Shown here: piece by piece, positions 39,255 to 47,144 of the stretch | Layout of the letters: each line of letters starts with the position of its first letter | How positions within the stretch are numbered: the stretch's first letter is position 1 | Notes under the pieces: generated by a model | What the model was told of the DNA's origin: nothing | Database searches by the model: none | Seen by the model: the letters and a program-made list of their open reading frames with translations, nothing else | Translations under genes and position numbers: made by a program | Assembly (NCBI GenBank): GCA_029262455.1 | Contig: JAJCZJ010000050.1 | Coordinates: forward strand, 46,894 to 110,893 | Source of the DNA: Deltaproteobacteria bacterium | GTDB lineage: Bacteria; Desulfobacterota; Binatia; HRBIN30; CADEER01 | Length of the DNA stretch: 64,000 bases | Direction of reading: 5' to 3'

Positions 39255-39890
39255 ATGACCACAGACCAAGAACAGCCACGCGGATTTCTCGTCGTTTTCG
39301 AGGGTATCGACGGCACCGGGAAGACGACGCAGGCCGACCTTCTGGCTCGGTCCGTCGCCAACGAGGGCCACCCGGTCATTCGGTCACGGGAGCCCACGAC
39401 CGGGACCTACGGCCAGCAGCTGCGCGACTCGGCCAGCAGCGGGCGACGCTCGCCCGAACAGGAACTCGACCTCTTCATGCGCGACCGCGCCCAGCATGTC
39501 GCCGAGGTATTGGCCCCGGCCCTGGCCGCGGGGAAGGTCGTCATCCTCGACCGTTATTATCTTTCGACCGCTGCTTACCAAGGTGCCCGGGGAATCGACC
39601 CCGAGAAGATCCTTCAGGCAAACGAGGCCTTCGCGCCAATTCCGGACCAAGTGTTCCTGCTCGAGCTAGACCCAGTTGCCGGGCGACGTCGCATACACGA
39701 CCGAGGCGACGGTGACGGCGACCTCTTTGAGGGCGAGGAAGAGCTGCACAAGGTCGCCCGAGCTTTCGCACAACTCGATCGCGCCTACATCGCCCGACTC
39801 GACGGGACTCAGTCGGTCGCTGACCTGCACGACGCGATCATCGAGATTCTCGAGAACAATCTGCGCTGGCCAGGACGTCGCCGCGTCTAG
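39255..39890 (+). CDS. tmk: Thymidylate kinase
   Basis: A 211-residue dTMP kinase, which makes dTDP for DNA synthesis. P-loop FEGIDGTGKTTQ near 15-26, REPTTGTYG near 45, the DRYYLSTAAYQG motif near 98-109 and a C-terminal lid with an RRRIHDRGDG stretch near 147 are all present. The ATG at 39255 has a poor ribosome-binding site. The last 22 bases of the gene, including the stop, are tandemly duplicated just downstream. Convergent with typA. Confidence 0.93.
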   Translation: MTTDQEQPRGFLVVFEGIDGTGKTTQADLLARSVANEGHPVIRSREPTTGTYGQQLRDSASSGRRSPEQELDLFMRDRAQHVAEVLAPALAAGKVVILDRYYLSTAAYQGARGIDPEKILQANEAFAPIPDQVFLLELDPVAGRRRIHDRGDGDGDLFEGEEELHKVARAFAQLDRAYIARLDGTQSVADLHDAIIEILENNLRWPGRRRV

Positions 39891-39912
39891 GGCCAGGACG
39901 CCGCCGCGTCTA
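39868..39912 (+). repeat. Near-perfect tandem duplication of the tmk 3' end
   Basis: GGCCAGGACGTCGCCGCGTCTA (39868-39889) is followed after one base by the same sequence with a single T-to-C change (39891-39912). The second copy ends in CTA, which read on the other strand is the typA stop codon. Confidence 0.9.
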
Positions 39913-41748
39913 AGAAGCGACTGGCTCCTGTTTCTTTTTCGGCCGAAGAGCTTGCCGCAACACACGCTTACGCAAACGGATCGACTTCGGCGTAACTTCG
40001 ACGAGCTCGTCTTCCCCGATCCACTCGATGCAATCCTCCAACCCCAGCTCGCGATGGGGCGTAATCACAACGGCTTCGTCTCGACCCGATGCTCGAACAT
40101 TCGTCAGCTTCTTTTCCCGACAAATGTTCACATTGAGCTCGGAGTTTCGAGCGTACTCGCCGATCACCATGCCCTCGTAGACACGGGTGCCAGGAGCGAT
40201 GAACAACGTCCCGCGCTCCTCCATGTGAAAAATGGAATAAGGAGTCGCGACTCCCTCGCGATCCGCCACCATCGCTCCGTTGGTGCGCGCTTCGATACCA
40301 CCCTGCCAGGGCCTCCACCCATCGAACAACGCGTTCATGATGCCATTGCCGCGTGTCTCGGTTAGGAATCGCGAACGAAAACCAATCAGGCCACGCGACG
40401 GAACCGTAAACTCCAGGTTCACTCTACCGGAGCCGCTATGAGTCATTTTCGTCATTTTACCACGCCGTACGGCGAGCAATTGCGACACAACTCCGATGTA
40501 ATCTTCGGGGACGTCGATCACGAGCTGCTCTAACGGCTCGTGAATCACGTCGTCGATCTCCCGGGTCACGACCGTCGGGCGCGACACCTGCACTTCGTAC
40601 CCTTCGCGCCGCATTGTCTCGATCAAGATCGCGAGTTGCAGTTCACCGCGCCCTGTGACCTTCATCCCATCACCCGCGGGACTGTCCTCAACCCGCAGAC
40701 TCACGTTGCGACGCTGCTCCTGCATGAGCCGCTCGCGCAGCTTGCGCGACGTCACGAACTCGCCGTCCCGCCCGGCCCAGGGAGATGTGTTCGCCGAAAA
40801 AGTCATCGCGATTGTCGGCTCGTCGACACGAATCGCCGGTAGCGGTTGGGGATTTTCAACGTCACTGATCGTGTCGCCGATATCGATATCCTCGATGCCA
40901 GCAACCGCGACGATGTCGCCTGCGACGACACAATCGACCGGCGAGCGATTGAGACCCCGCCAGTTGTAGACTTGCGATACTTTCACGGGCTTCGGGTCGG
41001 AGTCCGGATGACAAAGCACATACGTGCCACCAGCCTTCAATGTACCGTTCTTGATTCTGCCAATCGCCAACCGCCCGACGTAATCGTCGTACGCCAGGTT
41101 GTTACACTGAAACTGTAGCGTCGCATCGGGCTCAGCAGACGGCGCAGGCAGGTGTTCGATGACCAAGTCAAATAAAGGAGCCAAATCTTCGCCCGGTTTT
41201 GCCAAATCGCGTGTCGCGGTCCCGGTCCGAGCATTCGTATACACCACCGGGAAGTCGAGCTGCTCTTCGTTCGCACCGAGGTCGATAAACAAGTCGTAGA
41301 TCTCATCCAGCACCTCGCCGGGGCGAGCATCGTCGCGGTCGATCTTGTTGACACAAATGATCTGCGCGAGCCCCGCGGCAAGCGCCTTTTGCAGAACGAA
41401 ACGTGTCTGCGGCAGCGGCCCCTCGGAAGAATCGACCAACAGCATGACACCATCGACCATCGCCAGGGTCCGCTCGACCTCGCCGCCGAAGTCGGCGTGA
41501 CCCGGCGTATCGACAATATTGATACGCGTGCCGTGATAATTGACCGCCGTGTTCTTCGCCAAAATCGTAATCCCGCGTTCGCGCTCGAGATCATTCGAGT
41601 CCATCACCCGGTCTTCGACGTGCTGGTGAGCACTAAAGATCCCGCTCTGATGAAGCATCGCATCGACCAGCGTCGTCTTCCCGTGGTCGACGTGCGCGAT
41701 GATTGCGATGTTACGGATATCGTTCTGTTGTTGCTTCGATCCAGCCAC
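39910..41748 (-). CDS. typA: Translational GTPase TypA/BipA
   Basis: A 612-residue ribosome-associated GTPase of the EF-G family. G motifs: AHVDHGKTTLVDAML near 18, the RERGITI switch I near 57, DTPGHADFGGEVER near 77 and VNKIDR near 132. The EF-Tu-like domain II (IGRIKNGTLKAG), the EF-G-like domains III and V and the TypA-specific C-terminal part follow. It affects ribosome assembly and stress or cold growth in other bacteria. The start at 41748 is preceded by an intergenic stretch shared with the end of the TonB receptor gene. Confidence 0.96.
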   Translation of the reverse strand: MAGSKQQQNDIRNIAIIAHVDHGKTTLVDAMLHQSGIFSAHQHVEDRVMDSNDLERERGITILAKNTAVNYHGTRINIVDTPGHADFGGEVERTLAMVDGVMLLVDSSEGPLPQTRFVLQKALAAGLAQIICVNKIDRDDARPGEVLDEIYDLFIDLGANEEQLDFPVVYTNARTGTATRDLAKPGEDLAPLFDLVIEHLPAPSAEPDATLQFQCNNLAYDDYVGRLAIGRIKNGTLKAGGTYVLCHPDSDPKPVKVSQVYNWRGLNRSPVDCVVAGDIVAVAGIEDIDIGDTISDVENPQPLPAIRVDEPTIAMTFSANTSPWAGRDGEFVTSRKLRERLMQEQRRNVSLRVEDSPAGDGMKVTGRGELQLAILIETMRREGYEVQVSRPTVVTREIDDVIHEPLEQLVIDVPEDYIGVVSQLLAVRRGKMTKMTHSGSGRVNLEFTVPSRGLIGFRSRFLTETRGNGIMNALFDGWRPWQGGIEARTNGAMVADREGVATPYSIFHMEERGTLFIAPGTRVYEGMVIGEYARNSELNVNICREKKLTNVRASGRDEAVVITPHRELGLEDCIEWIGEDELVEVTPKSIRLRKRVLRQALRPKKKQEPVAS

Positions 41749-41789
41749 GGCGTCTAATTCCCTATGATCAAAGAGCTGACCGGTAGCAT

Positions 41790-41887
41790 CGAGACCCGCC
41801 AGTTGCGACTAGGGTCTCGTCTGTTGCCCTGAAGGCGGCTGACTCACCCTACCACGGAGGTGCCTGATTGTAGGGCAGTCCTCCGTG
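41790..41887. terminator. Two hairpins between typA and the TonB receptor gene
   Basis: CGAGACCC/GGGTCTCG (41790-41797 with 41812-41819) and CACGGAGG/CCTCCGTG (41853-41860 with 41880-41887) are perfect 8-bp inverted repeats. They lie downstream of the receptor gene and may end its transcription, but no T tract follows. Confidence 0.35.
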
Positions 41888-41934
41888 CTCGAGGCGCTAC
41901 CGCGGCCTCACAATAAACCCCAAAAGGATAAACC

Positions 41935-44313
41935 TCAAAAGCGGAATGTGACCTCACCACCATAAGTCCGGGGAGGAGCGGTAAATCGTGCCGCAGTACC
42001 AAAGACGTTGGCGAAGGAAATGCCGCCGTTGAAGTAAGTTTCGTCGAGGAGATTGCGGCTCCACAGGGCGACCGTCAGGGCTCGCTCCCAAAACTCGTAG
42101 TTGAGCCGGACGTCAAAGCGGTTGTAGCCGCGTTGGGTCAAAGCCCGCAGCTCCGGGCCACCGTAGTGAACTTCGCTCTGGTAGTACCAATCGACCCGAG
42201 GCGTCAGGACCCCTCGGAACACCTCGGACTCAGGCAGGACAGTGGCGTCATAGTACAGACCCATGTGAGCCCGGAATTCCGGAACGTTGGGGAAAGATTG
42301 ACCAGCGCGATCAATGGAACGAGGCCCCAGATTGTCCTCAGCCATCGGAAACGAATGGTATTCGGCTTCGAGAACCGTCGCCGCCCCTGAAACCGTCAGT
42401 CGGCCCAGAAGCCGCACCACCGACTCAAACTCCGCCCCGTGAATCGTCGCCGCCGCAGCGTTGGTTACAAAGCGCACGAACATCAGCCCCTCGCCGCGGG
42501 TTTCGACAACCTGAATATCCCGATAGTCCGAGTAAAAGACCGAAAGATTCGCACGAACGCGTTCGCCAAGCCAAAGGCTCTTTAGGCCTAGCTCATAAGC
42601 ATCCACACTCTCGGGCTCAAAACGGTCCAGCCGAGATGAGTCAGCCCCCGCTTGCTGGCCGACCAAGGCATTGAATCCACCGCCCTTGAAGCCACTCGAA
42701 TACGAGACATAGCCCAACCCGTGGTCCAGCACTGCTGGCCGCAGATGATCGGGAACGGTCAGAGACAGAGCTGCCATCGGCGTCCAGTCGCGGAAAGTAT
42801 TTCGCTCGCGAGCGTCGACCCGCGGATTGCTGTCGACGAGGGGCACTACTTCCGTTTTCCCAAGCCCCTTCTGGTCGGCGGTATAGCGCAGGCCCGCCGT
42901 CACCTGTGCCCACTCGGTCACGTCGAGACTCAATTGACCGAAGAGCGCCCAGCTGTAGTTGTCGACAGCTAGGGTGCTGACCGTTGTTTGGTTGGCAAGA
43001 CCCATCGCACCGTCGGCCCGAAAACGAAAGCCCGACTGCCCATTCGTGTCCCGCGCGTCATCCCAGAACAAGAATGTCCCCAGCGTCGCGTGGACGCGCT
43101 CCTTTAACGCAGAGGCGTGTAACCTCAATTCTTGGCTAATCTGACGAGCAAAAGCAGGCTCTCCGTCGGTGCCGAAGGGATCGGGGCCGCCGATGTGAGC
43201 GCTGACGATCATCGGAAACTCTTGAAAATCGGTGTCCACCAAATAGCGCGGGCGCTGCTCGCGCCACGACGAGATCGAGCGAACGGAAAGGTCTTCGAAA
43301 AAGGAGATCGAACCCAAATCCATCGAGGAGACGACCCAAGATCCATAGCTCTCGAGATCGGCAAGCGAATTGGCGTCTGCACGCACGCGAAACGGCGTCT
43401 GGGAGGCGCAAGCATCTTCGAATCCGGGATAAAACACTCGCGCTACTTCGAGAGTCAATGGACTCGGCTGCGCGCCAGCTTCGACCCGGCACTGCCCTCC
43501 GACGCCGCGGCGATGACTGCGTTCGTACGAACCACTTGCATCGATTGTCAAAGGACCGTGGACGAAGCGTAGTGACCCCAGAAAGCCGATATCGTTCAAG
43601 TTGCCGAAGCGCTCGCGACGCACATCGTTGCGGATGTATCCACGCGAATTGCGCGAAGCAAAGGAGAAGCGAGAAAACAACTTGCCGTCGAACCAACCGA
43701 TATCAATCGGAACGTTTAAAGTCGCGCGCGTATCGACCGCATTGAAGCGGCCCGCCCGCACCAACACCGAGCCCTCGACTCGATCAGTTGGTTTCACTGT
43801 GTGGACCGAGATGGCACCGCCGACGCTGTTGCGACCGAAGAGGCTTCCCTGCGGACCGCGCAAGACCTCGATCTGTGAAACATCGATCAGATTGAGCAAC
43901 AGACCGATCGAGCGTGAAAGCGGGATCTCGTCGAGGTAGAGACCGACCCCTTGGTCAAAGGCCAACCCTTCGTCCTGCTGTCCGATTCCACGAATGAAGA
44001 TCGATTGGGCCTGCGCGATCCCGCTGCTGCGAAACTGCACCACCGGAACCAACATCTGAATGTCGTCGAGCCGCGCCGCACCGACCTGGTCGAGTTCGGA
44101 GCGAGTGACCGCCGTCACGGCAACCGGTGTGTCGATCAGGCGCTCGGAGCGCTTGCGCGCGCGCACCACGATCTCCTCGAGCCTTGGTTCGCGCGGTTCC
44201 GCTTGCAACTGGCCAGTGCTCGGATCAGCCAGCGCCGAGGCAGCCAGCATGGCAACCAACACCATGCACTGCGTTGGGGAGCACCAGCCACCTCCGGAAC
44301 TCACATCCCACAT
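41935..44313 (-). CDS. TonB-dependent outer-membrane receptor
   Basis: A 792-residue receptor: signal peptide, TonB-box-like EEIVVRARKR near 47, plug domain with IFIRGIGQQDEGLAFDQGVG near 110 and IEVLRGPQGSLFGRNSVGGA near 150, and a barrel of beta strands ending in the C-terminal TFRF. It resembles the frameshifted receptor at 25903-28412 along its length, including a PRTYGGE end, so the two are paralogues. The start is uncertain: ATG 44313 or ATG 44265, the latter giving a neat signal peptide. A lipoprotein gene lies 62 bases upstream on the same strand. The substrate (siderophore or other) is unknown. Confidence 0.88.
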   Translation of the reverse strand: MWDVSSGGGWCSPTQCMVLVAMLAASALADPSTGQLQAEPREPRLEEIVVRARKRSERLIDTPVAVTAVTRSELDQVGAARLDDIQMLVPVVQFRSSGIAQAQSIFIRGIGQQDEGLAFDQGVGLYLDEIPLSRSIGLLLNLIDVSQIEVLRGPQGSLFGRNSVGGAISVHTVKPTDRVEGSVLVRAGRFNAVDTRATLNVPIDIGWFDGKLFSRFSFASRNSRGYIRNDVRRERFGNLNDIGFLGSLRFVHGPLTIDASGSYERSHRRGVGGQCRVEAGAQPSPLTLEVARVFYPGFEDACASQTPFRVRADANSLADLESYGSWVVSSMDLGSISFFEDLSVRSISSWREQRPRYLVDTDFQEFPMIVSAHIGGPDPFGTDGEPAFARQISQELRLHASALKERVHATLGTFLFWDDARDTNGQSGFRFRADGAMGLANQTTVSTLAVDNYSWALFGQLSLDVTEWAQVTAGLRYTADQKGLGKTEVVPLVDSNPRVDARERNTFRDWTPMAALSLTVPDHLRPAVLDHGLGYVSYSSGFKGGGFNALVGQQAGADSSRLDRFEPESVDAYELGLKSLWLGERVRANLSVFYSDYRDIQVVETRGEGLMFVRFVTNAAAATIHGAEFESVVRLLGRLTVSGAATVLEAEYHSFPMAEDNLGPRSIDRAGQSFPNVPEFRAHMGLYYDATVLPESEVFRGVLTPRVDWYYQSEVHYGGPELRALTQRGYNRFDVRLNYEFWERALTVALWSRNLLDETYFNGGISFANVFGTAARFTAPPRTYGGEVTFRF

Positions 44314-44375
44314 CGAGAGAGGCTAGGCTGCAAAACCCCCGCGTCAACAACAAATCACTTGCGCTGCTATCCCGA

Positions 44376-44984
44376 CTAGCGAAGGACCTGGACCCGGCCG
44401 CCGGTACTACCAGCGTCTATGTCATCGCCGGAAGGGCTGCTCAGCGCCACCCCAGAGATTGCAAGCAAATGTTCGCCAGCGACCGCCGATTCTGCGGCAC
44501 TCAGCGTGCATGTATAGAGCTCCGCGCCATCGGGTATCGCGCGGAGATCGGTTAACGAGAGGATAATCGCACGAACGCCGGAACAAGAAGCTCCGCTGCA
44601 ACCGGACGGGAGGAAGGCAAACGCGGAAGCTGTCTTATTGATCGACGGATTGACCTCGCAATCCGGTCGCCCTCCCCGCGCCGAGACTCGTACCCCGTCA
44701 ACAAAGCGAATATCATTCTGCGCCCCAGCGACCCGGTGGCCGCCAGTGCGGAGCTTCGCAGTCAGAGCGGCCGCGCCGCCGGCCCTCACACGCGTATCAG
44801 CGATCACGATTGCCGCCGCCCCATCGCCCACGCCTTCCGACGACCCGACCGCGGACGGCTCTTCACTCGCCGCCAGCACAGCCGGTAGCTGCCGCGCGAC
44901 CTCTTCGACAACCGCACATCCCGTCAATCCCGCCGCTACAAGTGTAAAAACGACAGCCCTTATCTCATCTCGAAACTCAACCAT
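44376..44984 (-). CDS. Lipoprotein with cohesin-like domain
   Basis: A 202-residue protein from ATG 44984 (GTG 44996 is an alternative) with a lipobox LVAAGLTGC ending near residue 23. After a short linker, residues about 55-190 show a cohesin-type pattern: a strand with RVRAGG, a VAGAQNDIRF strand, a Cys-containing loop with PSINKTASAF, an IPDGAELYTCTL strand and a final SGVALSSPSGDDI. Cohesin-like domains mediate protein-protein docking in diverse bacteria; the match is by eye. It lies directly upstream of the TonB receptor gene, so the two are plausibly co-expressed. Confidence 0.6.
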   Translation of the reverse strand: MVEFRDEIRAVVFTLVAAGLTGCAVVEEVARQLPAVLAASEEPSAVGSSEGVGDGAAAIVIADTRVRAGGAAALTAKLRTGGHRVAGAQNDIRFVDGVRVSARGGRPDCEVNPSINKTASAFAFLPSGCSGASCSGVRAIILSLTDLRAIPDGAELYTCTLSAAESAVAGEHLLAISGVALSSPSGDDIDAGSTGGRVQVLR

Positions 44985-45327
44985 TGCGGCCCGCACGCTA
45001 TCCGAACCGCGCCGATCCTCAAAACGAAAGTGCCGGCTACCCAGAACCGTTTGGGATGAGATCGATGACGCAACGCGCTATCCCGATTGGACCCCGAAAC
45101 TCTTCCCCCGAGCAGGCAACCCCCTGATTTCATACAATAATTTACAACTGCATAGCCGATGGGGAGCACTCGCAAAAAGCCGAAATTCGGTGACACACGT
45201 CAGTCAGAAAAGAAATGTTCATTTCGGCGAAAAGATTATTTGACAGACTTGGCCGAAGCTGCGAAAACCTTAATAGAACCCATTTCACAGCATTCCTCTC
45301 AATTAGGAGAGGACAAGGAGGACAAGC
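44985..45327. other. Intergenic region upstream of the small secreted protein gene
   Basis: About 340 bases with lower GC than its surroundings and no convincing gene. The divergent promoters of the lipoprotein and small secreted protein genes should lie here. A TTGACA (45240-45245) occurs, but no -10 box lies at a normal distance. The last 35 bases hold a leader hairpin and a strong ribosome-binding site. Confidence 0.5.
45294..45313 (+). promoter_or_regulatory. Leader hairpin next to the ribosome-binding site
   Basis: TCCTCTC (45294-45300) pairs with GAGAGGA (45307-45313) around AATTAG, ending two bases before the AAGGAGG ribosome-binding site of the gene at 45328. TCCTC could alternatively pair with the ribosome-binding site itself. 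Confidence 0.4.
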
Positions 45328-45936
45328 ATGTTGAGACGTATTCTCTTCATCGGAGGGGCTTGCCTAGGCATGGCGCTGATGGTCAGCCCGGCTTTTGGCG
45401 CTCGTAATGTGCCGAAAAAGGCAAACAAGTACCAAGCGACGCTCGTTCAGGGCACAATCGCTTGTACTGCAACCAACACAACGGCACCTGGCCTCTTGGC
45501 CACGCCGGCCTGTGATCCAGTCGTACCGGCTGACCCAGGTTGTGTCTTCGAAGACAATGGCGGCGGGGGACTCCTCAAGGCCAAGTCCAAAGATGACATC
45601 AGTGTTCAAGCGAAGGTCAAAAAAGTCGATGCCGCATGTGAAGGTGAGACCCTTTGCGCGGTTGCCGGAATCTCGGCTTCCTACGACACATGTGCTAGTA
45701 GCGGCAACTGTACGGCCGTGACTTCCACAGACCTGGCCCTCGGCGCTTCTTGCGTCACGATTGAAAAGGGCAAGGGCAAGTTCAAGGGCACGATCAACGG
45801 AGCTCTGCCGGGCGCACTCGTGACTGGCGAACGTTCTGAGTTCATTCTCGGTGAGATCGGCTTGCTGCGCACAGGAGCTGGTAGCACGGCGGGTCGCGCC
45901 AACGCGGCGTTCCGCGCAGGACTGTTGCTTCCGTAA
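45328..45936 (+). CDS. Small secreted protein with signal peptide, unknown
   Basis: A 202-residue protein with a clear signal peptide ending Ala-Phe-Gly-Ala near residue 25. The mature part has paired cysteines (IACTAT, PACDPV, GCVFEDN, AACEGE, LCAVAG, DTCASSGNC, ASCVT), a Gly-rich segment and a C-terminal hydrophobic FRAGLLLP end. It has a very strong AAGGAGG site, a leader hairpin and a textbook terminator, so it looks like a highly expressed single-gene unit. No family recognised. Confidence 0.75.
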   Translation: MLRRILFIGGACLGMALMVSPAFGARNVPKKANKYQATLVQGTIACTATNTTAPGLLATPACDPVVPADPGCVFEDNGGGGLLKAKSKDDISVQAKVKKVDAACEGETLCAVAGISASYDTCASSGNCTAVTSTDLALGASCVTIEKGKGKFKGTINGALPGALVTGERSEFILGEIGLLRTGAGSTAGRANAAFRAGLLLP

Positions 45937-45968
45937 ATTCGGAACATCAAGCCTAGTTTTAAAAAGAG

Positions 45969-46002
45969 CCGCCGCGCCATCTTGGCGCGGCGGTTTTTTT
46001 TT
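45969..46002 (+). terminator. Strong rho-independent terminator
   Basis: An 11-bp perfect GC-rich stem (45969-45979 with 45983-45993) with a 3-base loop is followed by nine T residues. It closes the small secreted protein gene. Confidence 0.95.
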
Positions 46003-46079
46003 GCTTTCGCCTCAACGTAAAGCGACCAGCGACCGCTCCAGACTTGCATTCTCAAGTCAAAACCGGCACCTGATAGGGG

Positions 46080-47141
46080 ATGAGACTCAGGCCCCCTACA
46101 CCCGCAATCGCAACCGCCTTTAGCACGATCCTAGTGGCATGTTTTTTTCTTGGATGCACGAGCGAGTCATCTGCGCCGGCACCCACGGCCGCGCAACCCA
46201 CCGTTCAATCAAAACCGGTAGCGGCGGATGCCCCGAGTTCTGGGCCACGGATTTTCGTTTCGAACTACAAGAACGACACGATCTCCGTGATCGAGGGTAA
46301 TCCGCCGAAAGAAACCACGACCTTCTCCGGCGGAGCATCACCACACGGAATGGCATTGCGAATGGCACCGCCGCGACTTCTTGCCATCGCGAACTCGACT
46401 GACTTCGCCGTCACGTTGTTCGACCCGGACACACTCGAAAAAAAGAACACCATCGAAGTGTCTCGAGGTCCACAGGATCTCGCCTTCAGCCCAGACGGCA
46501 AGATGTTGTACATCGCCGGCACGCTACAAGGACACTTGTTCTTCTACGATGTCGAGAGCCAGAAGATCGTCGAAAAGCTAGAGCTCGACCGAAAGCCACG
46601 GCGGGTCATCGTCGATCCGGACAACGGCAACATCTACGTACTCATTGCGCTCGCCGCGTCTCTCGAAGGTGGGGAAGTGCTCGTCATCGACCCAAAACAA
46701 CGCAAGGTCATCAAACAGATTCCTGTCGACGAATCACCGCAGGCGATCGCTCAAGGATACAACAACAAGTACCTGGTTGTCGCAACTTTCGACAACAGCA
46801 TGATCGAAATCATCGACAGGGACTCGCTGGAGGTGATCAAGCGGTTCAGCTCCGAAACCGGGATGGGCTTGGCGGTGCACCCAACCAAGCCGCTAGCGTA
46901 TTCGACAGCGAGCTTCGACGACGAAATTCACGTCATCGATCTCGAGTCCGGGGAAATTACCAAGACAATCACTGGCGGTCAGTGGCCGACCTATCCTGAG
47001 CTCAGCAGCGATGGGCGCTACCTGTACATCCCACACGAAGAATCAGACAGCCTCGTCAAGCTCGACACCGAAACCTACAAAGTGTTGGAAAAGATTGCGG
47101 TTGGACAAGAGCCGATCGAGGTCCTCGTTTACAACAGGTAG
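46080..47141 (+). CDS. YVTN-type beta-propeller lipoprotein
   Basis: A 353-residue protein with a lipobox ACFFLGC ending near residue 26 and an Ala/Pro-rich linker, followed by about seven propeller blades: IFVSNYKNDTISVIE, PQDLAFSPDGKMLYI, PRRVIVDPDNGNIYV, GLAVHPTKPLAYS, YPELSSDGRYLYIP. The blade pattern resembles the propeller of the large di-haem protein at 13631-17230. It is probably periplasmic or surface exposed, acting as a binding scaffold. Convergent with addA, three bases apart. Confidence 0.82.
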   Translation: MRLRPPTPAIATAFSTILVACFFLGCTSESSAPAPTAAQPTVQSKPVAADAPSSGPRIFVSNYKNDTISVIEGNPPKETTTFSGGASPHGMALRMAPPRLLAIANSTDFAVTLFDPDTLEKKNTIEVSRGPQDLAFSPDGKMLYIAGTLQGHLFFYDVESQKIVEKLELDRKPRRVIVDPDNGNIYVLIALAASLEGGEVLVIDPKQRKVIKQIPVDESPQAIAQGYNNKYLVVATFDNSMIEIIDRDSLEVIKRFSSETGMGLAVHPTKPLAYSTASFDDEIHVIDLESGEITKTITGGQWPTYPELSSDGRYLYIPHEESDSLVKLDTETYKVLEKIAVGQEPIEVLVYNR

Positions 47142-47144
47142 TCG

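Noticed and set aside
45240..45276. Sigma70 promoter from TTGACA to TAATAG upstream of the small secreted protein gene
   Set aside because: The spacer would be 25 bases, far outside the normal 16-18.
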